Of a stretch of 64,000 bases of DNA, positions 27,383 through 36,977 are shown one piece after another (position 1 is the first letter of the stretch; each line of letters begins with the position of its first letter). The notes under the pieces were generated by a model. The model saw only the letters and a list, made by a program, of their open reading frames with translations, ran no database searches and was not told the DNA's origin. A program made the translations under genes and the position numbers. This DNA is from Melanopsichium pennsylvanicum (taxonomy: Eukaryota > Basidiomycota > Ustilaginomycetes > Ustilaginales), in NCBI GenBank assembly GCA_900208305.1, contig OAPG01000001.1, forward strand, positions 1,302,001 to 1,366,000, read 5' to 3'.

Positions 27383-28123
27383 ATGCCATCAGCGCAACAA
27401 CTCCAACTTGAATTCGCACAACGAGACATCTCGTTTCAATACGCCCAACTTACCCAGCCACAAAACACACCCAAAGGTATTTATGTTCAACTTGATGATG
27501 ATGATACTCATCTCTGGCATTGTATCATCTTCGTCTCTGGTGGACCTTTTAACGGTGGGATTTTTCGCTTCGACATAGTTTTCCCACCTTCTTATCCATC
27601 TTCTACACCACAAGTGTTTTTCCCGCCAACGTTACTCCATCCTCTCGTGGATCCGGATAGCGGGCGTATGTTGCTGAGCTCGAAATTTCCGGGCGCGTGG
27701 AAATCAAGGCAAGATTTCGTATCACATATCTTAGCATTCGTGAAAGGGGCGTTTGAGGAAAGGTCACTCGAAAATTTGAGGGAGGGTCAAGTGGCAAATG
27801 CAGAGGTGTATCGAATGTTCAGGACACATAGGTCATTGTTCAACAAGTTGGCGCTTCAAAGTGTAGCGTTGAGTACAGCACCAAGTAGTCTATATGATGT
27901 GAGTGGGGGCAGTGGGTTTCCAAACCCTAGTGTGGGGTTGAATAAGGCAAATCCAGCCAAAGTCGCGATCGGCAAGGAAGCGCCGAGTAGGCCAGTTGGG
28001 ATGGACGAGGCCAACGGAATCTTGTTTCGAAAATTGGACGACGAAGAAATGGCAAATCTGAGGAGAGATATCTTCGGCGAGGAGCAAGAGGCGCAGAGTC
28101 CGGAGTCGCCAAAGCCTTTGTGA
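27383..28123 (+). CDS. FTS1: FTS/AKTIP homologue: catalytically inactive E2-like protein of the FTS-Hook-FHIP complex
   Basis: 246 residues, ATG at 27383. Residues about 5-150 form an E2 (UBC) fold: GIYVQLDDDDTHLWHCIIF, GGPFNGGIFRFDIVFPPSYP, and PPTLLHPLVDPDSGRMLLS. Where an active E2 has its catalytic Cys after HPN, this protein has HPLVDPDSG, the signature of the AKTIP/FTS group, so it should not conjugate ubiquitin. In filamentous fungi and in Ustilago maydis the complex of FTS, Hook and FHIP links dynein and kinesin-3 to early endosomes moving along microtubules. It is convergent with VPS34, whose 3' end is 133 bp away. I would rate family membership as good; the role is from known relatives. 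Confidence 0.83.
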   Translation: MPSAQQLQLEFAQRDISFQYAQLTQPQNTPKGIYVQLDDDDTHLWHCIIFVSGGPFNGGIFRFDIVFPPSYPSSTPQVFFPPTLLHPLVDPDSGRMLLSSKFPGAWKSRQDFVSHILAFVKGAFEERSLENLREGQVANAEVYRMFRTHRSLFNKLALQSVALSTAPSSLYDVSGGSGFPNPSVGLNKANPAKVAIGKEAPSRPVGMDEANGILFRKLDDEEMANLRRDIFGEEQEAQSPESPKPL

Positions 28124-28256
28124 TCAGAAGACAGACTTGTGAACCACGCTACATCACCATTTGTTCGCACGACTCTTTCACATACCCACACAACCTCTTC
28201 TCCCCTGCCACCATGATCTCATCTGGCCGACATTGCTCTGTCCCATCCGAGTGCAA

Positions 28257-31175
28257 CTACTGCCTGAAATACTGAGCCATATCATGCAACCTATCAAAGA
28301 CGGTACTCAAGTAACTCGTCTCGTTGAGCAGCCCTTCAAACTCCTTGATTGCCTCATCCTCGCTCAGATGCAGCAAGAACTTGTCCTGAACCTTAAGCAC
28401 TGCTTTATCCGGTTCCAATCGAATGTCTGGAATGTTTGCATCCACCATCAACGCTACCAAGTTCAAAATGAGGTTCGCATTTTTCCTCAAGTTCGTGAAC
28501 GCAGTGTAACAGAACGCTTTGAACCTTCCATAATGAGGCGAAGCAGTACCGCCCATGGCATCCACCATTTCTTTGCATACTTTGACGGGAGGTGGGAAAG
28601 GTTTTGGATCTCGTCCCAGGATGTAGCCAAAATCGACGTGGAAAAAATGTCCATCACTGCTTAGCAATAGGTTGTCTAAATGACGATCACCGACTCCGAG
28701 AAGGTACGTTACAACGCAGTACCCCGCGCAGGAACGGATAAAGGTTTCAAATACCCCCTGATCCAATCCGTATGTCGCGATGGAGCTTGGACTTGGATGA
28801 TGGGCTCGTAAGAAGTTGAGTAGAGATCCTTGATGAGCGGATAGAATGGCGGCGATAGATAGGGAATCGACGAATTGAACCATCCCATCCACGCTTCCCG
28901 TAGCCAAAACGCGATATGGGGTCATTTTTAGATCGAGGTTCTCGTTTCGCAGAAGTCGGTCCATCAGGGAGAAAAGTTGGATCACAAGCTGATCCTGCCT
29001 AAGATCGTCTCCATTCTTGAAGATAAGCGTGTAATTTTCGCCTTCTCCGTTCTTCCGGTCCTTCGAATCATTATTCTTGCTGCCCGAGGCAGGGGCATCA
29101 TGAATGACCTCGTCCCCCTCTATCAGGCTTGAAGTAATGCTGTCAGGAAGCACACCATTCACCTCTGCATCTTCTTCGTCAATCTCTGTGTGAATCGCGG
29201 TGGTGAATTCCAAACGGAGCGGGAACAAGTTGCTCTTGAATATGGTACTCTTCTCCGACACTATCCCGGTGACCTTCACCCGAGCATCCAGCGGAAGCAT
29301 GAGAGGTGGATCGAACTCCCTCAATCCATTCTTAGGATCCGCAATGAGACTCCTCAACTTCTCGATCTTCTTCGGTCTTGCGTCTCTGTTCGATCGCAGT
29401 TCCTTCGCTCTCCTGGACAACGTTGCAAGGAGTGTAGCCTGTCTAGTCAACGTTTCTTTACGTTTTGCGCCTGCGGGGAGGGAAGAGAGTCGATCCAAGA
29501 AACGACGCTTTACAGCCTTGAACAGCGTTCCGGTCTTGGGATCCTCGCATTCCACCTCGAGGTACCAATAGAGGTCGTTGCCGAGCAGCGGATTTGCGAG
29601 GCCTCGGCGGATCAGGAATTCGGCCAGTCCGCTGCTGTCTTCTTCATTTGCTTCGTTCGTTTGCGAGTTGGATGGCGAGTGCACTGTAGTGGGTTGGCGG
29701 GGATTGAATGGTCGCTCCCCATCACCTCCATTGGCAGATCCTCCCATACCAGCAGCATTGTGACTCGTGCGAGTCTCTTCAAACTTCAACGCCTGCACTA
29801 GCTGCAGCAAGTACAAGATCAACTCTTCGTCCTCAGCCCTCTCCAGCTGCCGTACAGCGAAGCTCCTCACCCTCGGGTCCCCAAACGTGGGTCCCAGCAG
29901 CTCTAAGGCATCGTCTAGTCCTGGTTCTGTCCACATCGGCAGCAACACTTCCGTGGCTTGCTTTGCCTCTCCCTGGTCTGTCCAGACCACACTCTTGAGG
30001 AACTTGGTCAAACCTTTCGGATCACGGGTCAGGTAGAATCGGAAGCTCCACACGCGATCCATCTCGGCGGGAGTAAGAACACGAGTAGGCGGGTAAGAAA
30101 GGATTTCGTTGAGCTCGTCGCGCACTTCGGCGGAGGGTTTGAGTTCTCGATCGAGTGGGCCAGAACGGTGAGATCGAACCAGACGCCGATGCTTGGCTTC
30201 GACCGGGTTAGAGCGGAAGATGTCGGGATCGAAGATTGTGAAGAGAGACGAGGTAATGCGATTCGGGTCGGAAATAGCGAACGCGGCAGCTGCAGCAGCC
30301 GCAGCGGCGGCAGCGGATAAAGGGCTGCCTGTGGTGGTGGAGAGGTTGCTACCAGGAACGCCTTGTGATGATCCGCCCGCAAGATCCTGGTTGTTGGCGA
30401 TGGACGTGCCAGAGCTAGGTCCGACGAGGGTACTCGAGAGCGACGACAGTCCATTCGCAGTATTTACCGAGGGAAGAACGCTTTCAGCCTCGCAATAGAC
30501 AATAGGCAGCTCAAATCTTGGCAAGTCGATGTACAAGAAAAGCCGCTCGCTAGACTGACTTTCAGCCTGGTACACCTTTTCCACCTGCCTATACGCGAGC
30601 TTATCCAGCCAGTCGACACGAGGCAAATCTCCCCTTTCATGTCTCTTGATAAGCTTCTCCAATCTGCCCATCTCATCTTTCATCTCCCCTACCTTGCTCG
30701 GAGTAGCCGTCTCCACGCTACCATCCGCCTTCACGCCCTTCCAAAGAAAGAGACGGTGCTGTGCCGACTTGAGCGTCCCCTTCTTGCTAAAGAGCGACAA
30801 GGTTGTGCCGCCGATGATGCGCGATGTTGTGCTAGAAGCCACGTCGTAGATGGTAAAAGTGAGCTGAGCGCCAAGTGGAAGGTCGCAGAGCTTGTACGGT
30901 AGAGTGATCCATTCGTTCCACTGATGGTTGTTGCGAAAAGACTTGTAGGCCGTCTTGACCGGCATGCTGAGGGGCTTGTTCTCCGAGAAAAGGCGACATT
31001 CGACCACCAGATCCGGGTATTGGCTTTCCTGTGCTCCCCAGTGCCGGCTTTCGGGGTGTTCGAGGAGTTTTGTGCAGGCCAGGCGGTCGAGTTTGCCTTG
31101 CAGAAAGGAGATGCGGAAGGTGAGGTTCAGATTCAGGTCCGAGAGCCGAACGAAGGAATAGAAGTCGCGGTCCAT
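28257..31175 (-). CDS. VPS34: Class III phosphatidylinositol 3-kinase Vps34
   Basis: 972 residues, ATG at 31175, intronless. Order: N-terminal C2 domain (about 1-200, starting MDRDFYSFVRLSDLNL), a poly-Ala stretch (about 290), the PIK helical domain (about 345-590), then the lipid kinase domain (about 640-970). The catalytic loop is GDRHLDNLL (about 825), followed by HVDFGYILG as the activation-loop start, and the C-terminal helix ends MAQYFRQ, important for membrane activity in the family. The enzyme makes PI3P from phosphatidylinositol on endosomes, vacuole and autophagosomes, in complexes with Vps15 and Atg6/Vps30. Length is slightly above yeast Vps34. The Ala-rich and Ser-rich linker after C2 is the main lineage-specific insertion. 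Confidence 0.96.
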   Translation of the reverse strand: MDRDFYSFVRLSDLNLNLTFRISFLQGKLDRLACTKLLEHPESRHWGAQESQYPDLVVECRLFSENKPLSMPVKTAYKSFRNNHQWNEWITLPYKLCDLPLGAQLTFTIYDVASSTTSRIIGGTTLSLFSKKGTLKSAQHRLFLWKGVKADGSVETATPSKVGEMKDEMGRLEKLIKRHERGDLPRVDWLDKLAYRQVEKVYQAESQSSERLFLYIDLPRFELPIVYCEAESVLPSVNTANGLSSLSSTLVGPSSGTSIANNQDLAGGSSQGVPGSNLSTTTGSPLSAAAAAAAAAAAFAISDPNRITSSLFTIFDPDIFRSNPVEAKHRRLVRSHRSGPLDRELKPSAEVRDELNEILSYPPTRVLTPAEMDRVWSFRFYLTRDPKGLTKFLKSVVWTDQGEAKQATEVLLPMWTEPGLDDALELLGPTFGDPRVRSFAVRQLERAEDEELILYLLQLVQALKFEETRTSHNAAGMGGSANGGDGERPFNPRQPTTVHSPSNSQTNEANEEDSSGLAEFLIRRGLANPLLGNDLYWYLEVECEDPKTGTLFKAVKRRFLDRLSSLPAGAKRKETLTRQATLLATLSRRAKELRSNRDARPKKIEKLRSLIADPKNGLREFDPPLMLPLDARVKVTGIVSEKSTIFKSNLFPLRLEFTTAIHTEIDEEDAEVNGVLPDSITSSLIEGDEVIHDAPASGSKNNDSKDRKNGEGENYTLIFKNGDDLRQDQLVIQLFSLMDRLLRNENLDLKMTPYRVLATGSVDGMVQFVDSLSIAAILSAHQGSLLNFLRAHHPSPSSIATYGLDQGVFETFIRSCAGYCVVTYLLGVGDRHLDNLLLSSDGHFFHVDFGYILGRDPKPFPPPVKVCKEMVDAMGGTASPHYGRFKAFCYTAFTNLRKNANLILNLVALMVDANIPDIRLEPDKAVLKVQDKFLLHLSEDEAIKEFEGLLNETSYLSTVFDRLHDMAQYFRQ

Positions 31176-31915
31176 CGTGTCTAGCCTCGTACTTGCTTTG
31201 AATTAATAGTGTAGGTCGCCTTAGCGAGCCGGTCTGCATCGACCGGCGTCTGGGACAGGACACAGAGCGCAGATGCGGCCGTTACGTCTTGCACTCAGAA
31301 TGCTGCTCGATGCCTCGTATGCGGGGCGTCGTCGTTGATGACTCAGTGAAGATGATTTGTCTGTCCTGGATCTCTGGAGCCGCGTGTTATGCTTTTGCTG
31401 CAGTCAAATTGTAATGCTGCTCGAGACCATGAAGCGTCCTTTTGGGGCTGCTGCTGCACGGCAGGTGTGCTGTACCCCAATGAACGGCTGGCTTTACTGT
31501 GGGACGGGCGACGGTGCGCAAGGATAAGGTCTTAAGCTTCGAAGAGTCGATCACAAGCCTGGCTGCTGAGCAAAAGTATCGCGAGGAGGCTGTGTACTGT
31601 AGATGGTGGTGGTGATGGTGCGAAGCTGAGTTGAACTGGAATGCTGAAGTGAGAAGGGAAGGATGGTGTCTGTGCTCGAGAAGCACGCGTTTCTAATTCA
31701 GGGTCCACTTTCGCCTCAATGCATGCAACACACCACCCCTCACCTCCCCTCACCTCACCTCGTCCTGTCCTCTCGCTCCCATTCGCGTACAGTACATACG
31801 TCGCAGCAGATCATCTCAAGTTTAAAAGCAGCGAAAGAGCGAAGAAGGCGAATGATTCAGATACAAATGAGGTTACGAATTACAGAGATGGAAACCGATA
31901 CTAAATCTGAACCCT
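31176..31915. other. Intergenic region upstream of VPS34
   Basis: 740 bases between the VPS34 ATG and the 3' end of the chromodomain gene, both on the minus strand. Small open frames only; a CCCCTCACCTC repeat lies near 31736-31758. No feature recognised. Confidence 0.5.
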
Positions 31916-34900
31916 TCAATTACCAGGCAGCCTTGCTAGATCCAGGCACGCATTGCCACTCAGTTCCTCGAGACTGATAACCTCGACGCCCGCCTTCTCT
32001 TCCTCTGTCCACTCTGTGCCTGTTGCCACCAGAACGTGGAATCTCGTGTCGCCACAGGTGCTAATCTGACCCTTGCGCAGCGTCGCCAGCACCTCGTTAT
32101 CCATCCACCTGACCAACTCTTCCGGCTCGTCTGGCAGCTCAGTCGGCTCTTCGAATGGCTCTGCATTGATCGCGCCCACTGGCAGTTCCTCAACCAAAGC
32201 TGAAGTATAGAGCGATTCGAGTTTCGAGTCGAGCTCAAGCATCAGCTCAATCGGGAAATCTTGGCCTTGTTCGACGAGGCTCAGACCTCGACAGACGGGC
32301 TCGAGATTATCAGAGAGAAGCTTGAAGCAGGTCTTGATCCAAGGATGGAGTCGCACGCGCCAATTTTCGGCAAGGTGGAATGCGACGTTGCAAAGGAGGG
32401 AAGGAGAAGCCTTATTCTCGTTTTGCGTGAGCTGACCTTCCTCTGCATCTTGGCGGTCTTCTTCCATCATGGTCGAGCGCAGCAAGTCGCTCAGGATCGC
32501 CGACATCGAAAATGTGACCAGCCCATCGTGACCTGGGAAGATCTCTCGTATACTCTCGTCCGGATCTGTGGAAGAGAAGCCGAACGTCCAAAACCTGCAT
32601 CGCGCTTGACGCTTGAAGCGACACAGGTATGGTGCTAGCTCAAGCGTCGATCCTCCCTGGTCGCTGTCGAGGATCTCGCTGAGTGCAGTGCGGCGGACAA
32701 ATACATTCGTACCAATCTTCGGGTCCTTCCACAGCTTCGCGTCTTTCTTGGGGTCCAGCTTGAGTCGAGCGCCACCTTCAAAGATGCGGACCATGTAGTA
32801 CAGTACGCATTTCTCGTATGACGAGGGATTCTGACCGAGGAAGATTACATTGTATCTGCTGCGGATACCCTCGTAGAGGGGCGGAGTGATGCGGTAGCGC
32901 TGTGCGGCCCGTTTGACCTTGCGAATGTCGATGCGGCTGATTTTGAGATTCTCGATGTTCTTCTTGCCGATGGCACTATCGAACACGCTACTGATGGTCG
33001 GATCCAAGGGCGGCGGTCGTTTCAGCGAGATTTGGTGCGAGGGTGCAGGCGATTGGTCGAGCTGCAGCGGGATGACGCAGACCGTATAAGGCTGATGAGA
33101 GACGCTCTGCAATGCAGGCGGAATACCAGTGATGTAATCGACCTGGTATTTGCTCGAGAATGCTACAAAGTAATCTAGCCGTCCCGCTCGATCCTCTGTA
33201 GGCGGCGCGGCGCCTGCATACGCAAGCAGGGCCACATCCAAGTCCCTCAGCTGCTCTGAGACTTGGTCCAGGGACGCCCGATCTTGACCTGCGGCGACAC
33301 CGTGCGCGTGGAGCACCATGGCTTCGTCCACCGAAGCATTATGACGTGTCAAGATATCCCTAATCCAAGCAAACGGCAAGAACATGTCGAAAGAAACCGT
33401 GCTGATGCTGTCCGCGAGACCCAAGGCTTGGAGTCTACCAGCCGGGAACGATTCGAAGCCATGTAGAGCCCCCTCCAGGTCGACCCGATTGTGGCCGATT
33501 ACAAAGTCGAACCGACCACTCGAGACAATCCGTGTCGATGGCTTAGGTCGCTGGCCTTCACCGTTGCGGCGACAAATGGCACCTTCCATCGGGGATCGCG
33601 GAGTAGTAAGCATCGGCGGTTGGTTGTCCATGGGAGCTTTCCAGCCCGAGAATTCAGACTCTTGTGGTGACCACGGAGGACGAGAGCCTTCGTTTGAGCC
33701 GGCAGCTGGAGGAGGAGGGCGTCGACGAGGGTCTTCCATCCGGCTTTGGCTCGGGCCGGCCGCGATGATGCCTGGCCTCTTGAAAGACTGCTTTAGCGCG
33801 CCAAAAGCTTGCGCTTGCCTGGCTCGCCTGGCCTCCTCGTCGGAGTCTGGGAGCGCTTGGTGAGGGTTGAATTTGCTTCGGACAGCGCTAATCTCTGGGA
33901 TCTCAAGCATGTCAGGATCGCCGGCCTCTGAGGACGCTGAGCTCTCAGCATGGGCCCTAGCAGTCGATGGAATGGGCCGGCTACCGACTTTGAAGTCTTC
34001 GACCGGTTTTAGGACGAGAAGACTGGGCTTGCGAGCCTCGGAGGGCCTTCGGTTCGCAGCAGTGATTGGATGCCCGGTAGCGTCTGTCTGCGCCTGCTCG
34101 GGCGATGCAGCCATGACGCTGGCCTGCTTCGCACGTGTGTTGCTGTTGTTGCTAAATAGAGTATTGAGAAAGGTTCCGAAAATCTCCCTTTCCTTGACCT
34201 TGGGCTCGCGGTGATGTGCGCCCTTGTAGCTTCCTGGCGGCGGACGCGGCACAGGCGCCTGACTACTCGAACCAGACGCGCCCAGACCTCCTGCTGCGAT
34301 GGACGGCCGAACAACAGGTCGAGCCAACTGAGGTGTGTGATCAGGACCGTCGCGTATTGATCCCATCGACGACGGAGGGAGGCCAGAGTTGAGTCCATTA
34401 GGCGCGGACCTTCGGAAAGTGATGATATTTTCGTCGCTATCCGGGAGGCTGTCATTCAGCTGAGAGACGCGCGTGGTGGCAGAGGTGAATCCACCGCTAG
34501 GACCGCCGCGTGCCCTCATTGGGACGTCAACCATGCTGCGTTTAGCCTGCGTTGCCCCCAAGCGTGATGGACCCGCATCTGACCCATCTCCATCACCGTA
34601 TCGTTGCCATCGCTTCTGCTGCATTTTCTCCATCCGCTTCTGGTAACTCTTACTCGTGCCTTTTTCTCGGATACGTTCGGTGTCGAGGGTGAGGCGATTG
34701 GCACGGCGGAATCTCTCGTATCGCTCCTCTTCCATTTCTTTGGCTCGCGCTCGTTTTTCGCCGAGGGAGAGAAGGTAGTGTCGGAGCTGGACCTTGTCAC
34801 GGCGTACCTCGCGACGCTTTTTCTTCTTCGCTGCGTGTGCACGCCGTCGTGGACGACGGTTGACGGCCACATCGGTGTCAGAGTCATGCGAAGAGTATTC

Positions 34901-36064
34901 GTTGGTATCGATGGGCAGATTTGCAGGGCGACCACCTTGGCGGTCCCAATATTCGCGAAGTGTGCGGGCGCTGTTGAAATGGGATTCTGGCTCCCACGTC
35001 GATGAGTAGATGGGATAACCGGCCCAGACTGTGCGGTACTCCATGAAGCCACGGCGAGGATTCCTACGATGACGGAGGACGGCGCGCACATCAAAGTTAC
35101 CGTCATAGGCATCGTCGAGATGCGCCGTGGACCCTTGCCAGTTCTCCTTGTCGTACTCTGTCCAAGATCCAAGGCCGTCTTCGCTGTCGGATCCACGCAC
35201 AGTGCCTTCCGAACTGGTGTAGAATTCCGCGCCCACCTCGTACTCCTCTGAATCATTGTAAGAGACAGAACTGACGTCCGAGATGGACACGTCGTCGTCA
35301 AGCTCGCCTTCAAAGTGCGGTTGCAGCGGTTCGTCGGAGCTGTCGACCTCAATTGGGTTTGCGGATCCGCCGCCTGTTCCTTCAGAGCCTTTGGGATGCG
35401 CCGAAGCAGCGCGGTGTGTCGGCTGATCCTGCACTTCAGGCTCGACAGGGATGGGGGCTGAGCTGGATCTTGCTTGAGCGCCATTGTCGTTCTGTGCCAC
35501 ATTCGGCTGCGATGCGAAAGACTCCAACTCATCCTCACTCATCGGCGCGGTCGGACGATCTCGCTCTCGGAAGCGCTCCCTCGTGACGGACCGGCTCGTG
35601 ACAAGTGACGTCAGGGGTGCTTCATCTCCATCGCTACCATGATGGGCGTCTGCAGTGTGAGTTCTCCGTGCGTCATTATACGAGGTAGCGGACGCCGACG
35701 GCGATGCTGTTACTCGTGGCTGAGATGGACGATTGTCTAGGTTTTGTCTGGTAGCTTTGAGGGCTGCTCTCTTGTTTACGCGTTTTCGCTTGCGTTTCTC
35801 CTCCTTTTCCTCCTCCCTCTTTCGTCTTCTCTTTTGCCTACGCTTCTGCTCTGCTTTTTTGGCATCTGACGAGTCGCGTCTGGCCCGATGCGGCGGCGGC
35901 GACGGTTCTGGAATTGACTCGAGGTCATCATCGGCATCGGAAAGGAGTTCATCCACTTCGGATGAGAACTGCGGTTCGATGTACACTTTGCGACGGCGCG
36001 ATCGAAGAGGGTACGACCCCTCATCCTCATCTCCGCTCGCCAGAGCGATGGGATCGGGAGGCAT
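31916..36064 (-). CDS. Large chromodomain protein, possible heterochromatin factor
   Basis: 1382 residues, ATG at 36064, intronless. After a disordered acidic/basic N-terminus (a KRRQKRRRKREEEKEEKRKRKR segment near 75-95) there is one chromodomain at about 325-380: FDVRAVLRHRRNPRRGFMEY, then RTVWAGYPIYSSTWEPESHF. It keeps the aromatic positions (F, W, Y) that form the methyl-lysine cage in HP1-type domains. A long Arg/Ser/Pro-rich linker follows. The last 550 residues look folded but I cannot name the domain; it includes FDFVIGHNRVDLEGALHG near its start and a beta-alpha segment RFHVLVATGTEW near the end. The architecture of one chromodomain plus a large C-terminal region recalls fission yeast Chp1, but I see no RRM, so this is only a guess. 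Probably binds methylated histone H3. Confidence 0.8.
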   Translation of the reverse strand: MPPDPIALASGDEDEGSYPLRSRRRKVYIEPQFSSEVDELLSDADDDLESIPEPSPPPHRARRDSSDAKKAEQKRRQKRRRKREEEKEEKRKRKRVNKRAALKATRQNLDNRPSQPRVTASPSASATSYNDARRTHTADAHHGSDGDEAPLTSLVTSRSVTRERFRERDRPTAPMSEDELESFASQPNVAQNDNGAQARSSSAPIPVEPEVQDQPTHRAASAHPKGSEGTGGGSANPIEVDSSDEPLQPHFEGELDDDVSISDVSSVSYNDSEEYEVGAEFYTSSEGTVRGSDSEDGLGSWTEYDKENWQGSTAHLDDAYDGNFDVRAVLRHRRNPRRGFMEYRTVWAGYPIYSSTWEPESHFNSARTLREYWDRQGGRPANLPIDTNEYSSHDSDTDVAVNRRPRRRAHAAKKKKRREVRRDKVQLRHYLLSLGEKRARAKEMEEERYERFRRANRLTLDTERIREKGTSKSYQKRMEKMQQKRWQRYGDGDGSDAGPSRLGATQAKRSMVDVPMRARGGPSGGFTSATTRVSQLNDSLPDSDENIITFRRSAPNGLNSGLPPSSMGSIRDGPDHTPQLARPVVRPSIAAGGLGASGSSSQAPVPRPPPGSYKGAHHREPKVKEREIFGTFLNTLFSNNSNTRAKQASVMAASPEQAQTDATGHPITAANRRPSEARKPSLLVLKPVEDFKVGSRPIPSTARAHAESSASSEAGDPDMLEIPEISAVRSKFNPHQALPDSDEEARRARQAQAFGALKQSFKRPGIIAAGPSQSRMEDPRRRPPPPAAGSNEGSRPPWSPQESEFSGWKAPMDNQPPMLTTPRSPMEGAICRRNGEGQRPKPSTRIVSSGRFDFVIGHNRVDLEGALHGFESFPAGRLQALGLADSISTVSFDMFLPFAWIRDILTRHNASVDEAMVLHAHGVAAGQDRASLDQVSEQLRDLDVALLAYAGAAPPTEDRAGRLDYFVAFSSKYQVDYITGIPPALQSVSHQPYTVCVIPLQLDQSPAPSHQISLKRPPPLDPTISSVFDSAIGKKNIENLKISRIDIRKVKRAAQRYRITPPLYEGIRSRYNVIFLGQNPSSYEKCVLYYMVRIFEGGARLKLDPKKDAKLWKDPKIGTNVFVRRTALSEILDSDQGGSTLELAPYLCRFKRQARCRFWTFGFSSTDPDESIREIFPGHDGLVTFSMSAILSDLLRSTMMEEDRQDAEEGQLTQNENKASPSLLCNVAFHLAENWRVRLHPWIKTCFKLLSDNLEPVCRGLSLVEQGQDFPIELMLELDSKLESLYTSALVEELPVGAINAEPFEEPTELPDEPEELVRWMDNEVLATLRKGQISTCGDTRFHVLVATGTEWTEEEKAGVEVISLEELSGNACLDLARLPGN

Positions 36065-36977
36065 GCTGGGACGTGTCTGCCTCGTCGGATTGGAGCGTGC
36101 GTGAAGGGGGTGGTGTGGGTGGTGTGTCGGAGATGTCTCCAGACGAAAAAGGGTCCCTCTTTGTCTGTCGATACGAATGCTTGGCCATCTGTGAGGCCAT
36201 CGACGGCTGAAAGGGGTGGATGATAAGGGAACGCAGGTGGTGTGAGGTGCTCGAATGACAAAAAACTGGCTGATTGCTACGGGAAGCCCGGAGCTTTGTT
36301 GGGATGACTAGACCTGTGACATTTGATTGATGAAGCCAGCTGATCGAATAGCGCAAGAACGTGCAGGAGCAGTTGATTCTGTGCCATTTGTTCTACTTTC
36401 TGACTTCTGTCGGCTATTCTGCGCAGCTTAGCGATGAAAGCGGAGCGATGGGATGAGACGCAAGGTAGTTGATGCTGAGAACAAAAAGAGCAGCACAGGG
36501 TCTAATTTTCGTCGGAACCAAGTTGAAGAATTTCATACACTGTAGCACACCACTTTCCGCGCCAAAAATCACAGCCTGAGCGTGACGCACGAAAGCGCGC
36601 GTGTCTCGCCGACTTCCGACGCGGCAACCTCTCTGCTTGACCAAATGAAGGGGCAACTTCACTGAGGGTGGCATCCGCCATGATACAGTAGTACTGAGGA
36701 CCCACTTCCGCGCTGCATATGATCAGCTCTTCATTACTGTTCTGACAAAGTTTCGTCCTACTTGATTAGCTAGAATCGAGGATACAGTTGTGAATCCATA
36801 TTGTGGAAGAAGACAGCCAAGAGTTTCTCCAAGACTAAGCTTCAACTTTGTCGTCATCCGTCTCTTTCCAATAGTTCACAAGAATTGCCTGCATTCTGGC
36901 TGCAATTGTGAGCGCCTTGATGCTGTACCTCTCCCCGACAGTTCGATCAAGCATCATCGCTTGATTCGAGATTAATT
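36065..36977. other. Intergenic region upstream of the chromodomain gene
   Basis: 913 bases. TTCCGCGCCAAAAA near 36556-36569 resembles an E2F/MBF site but lies about 500 bases from the ATG. A frame of 86 codons at 36414-36674 (-) has no recognisable features. No RNA gene seen. Confidence 0.5.

Noticed and set aside
36556..36569. TTCCGCGCCAAAAA as an E2F/MBF cell-cycle site for the chromodomain gene
   Set aside because: Single occurrence about 500 bases from the ATG and no supporting second site.
36414..36674. 86-codon frame on the minus strand as a small gene
   Set aside because: No domain, no coding-like composition and no neighbour relation; likely chance within an intergenic region.
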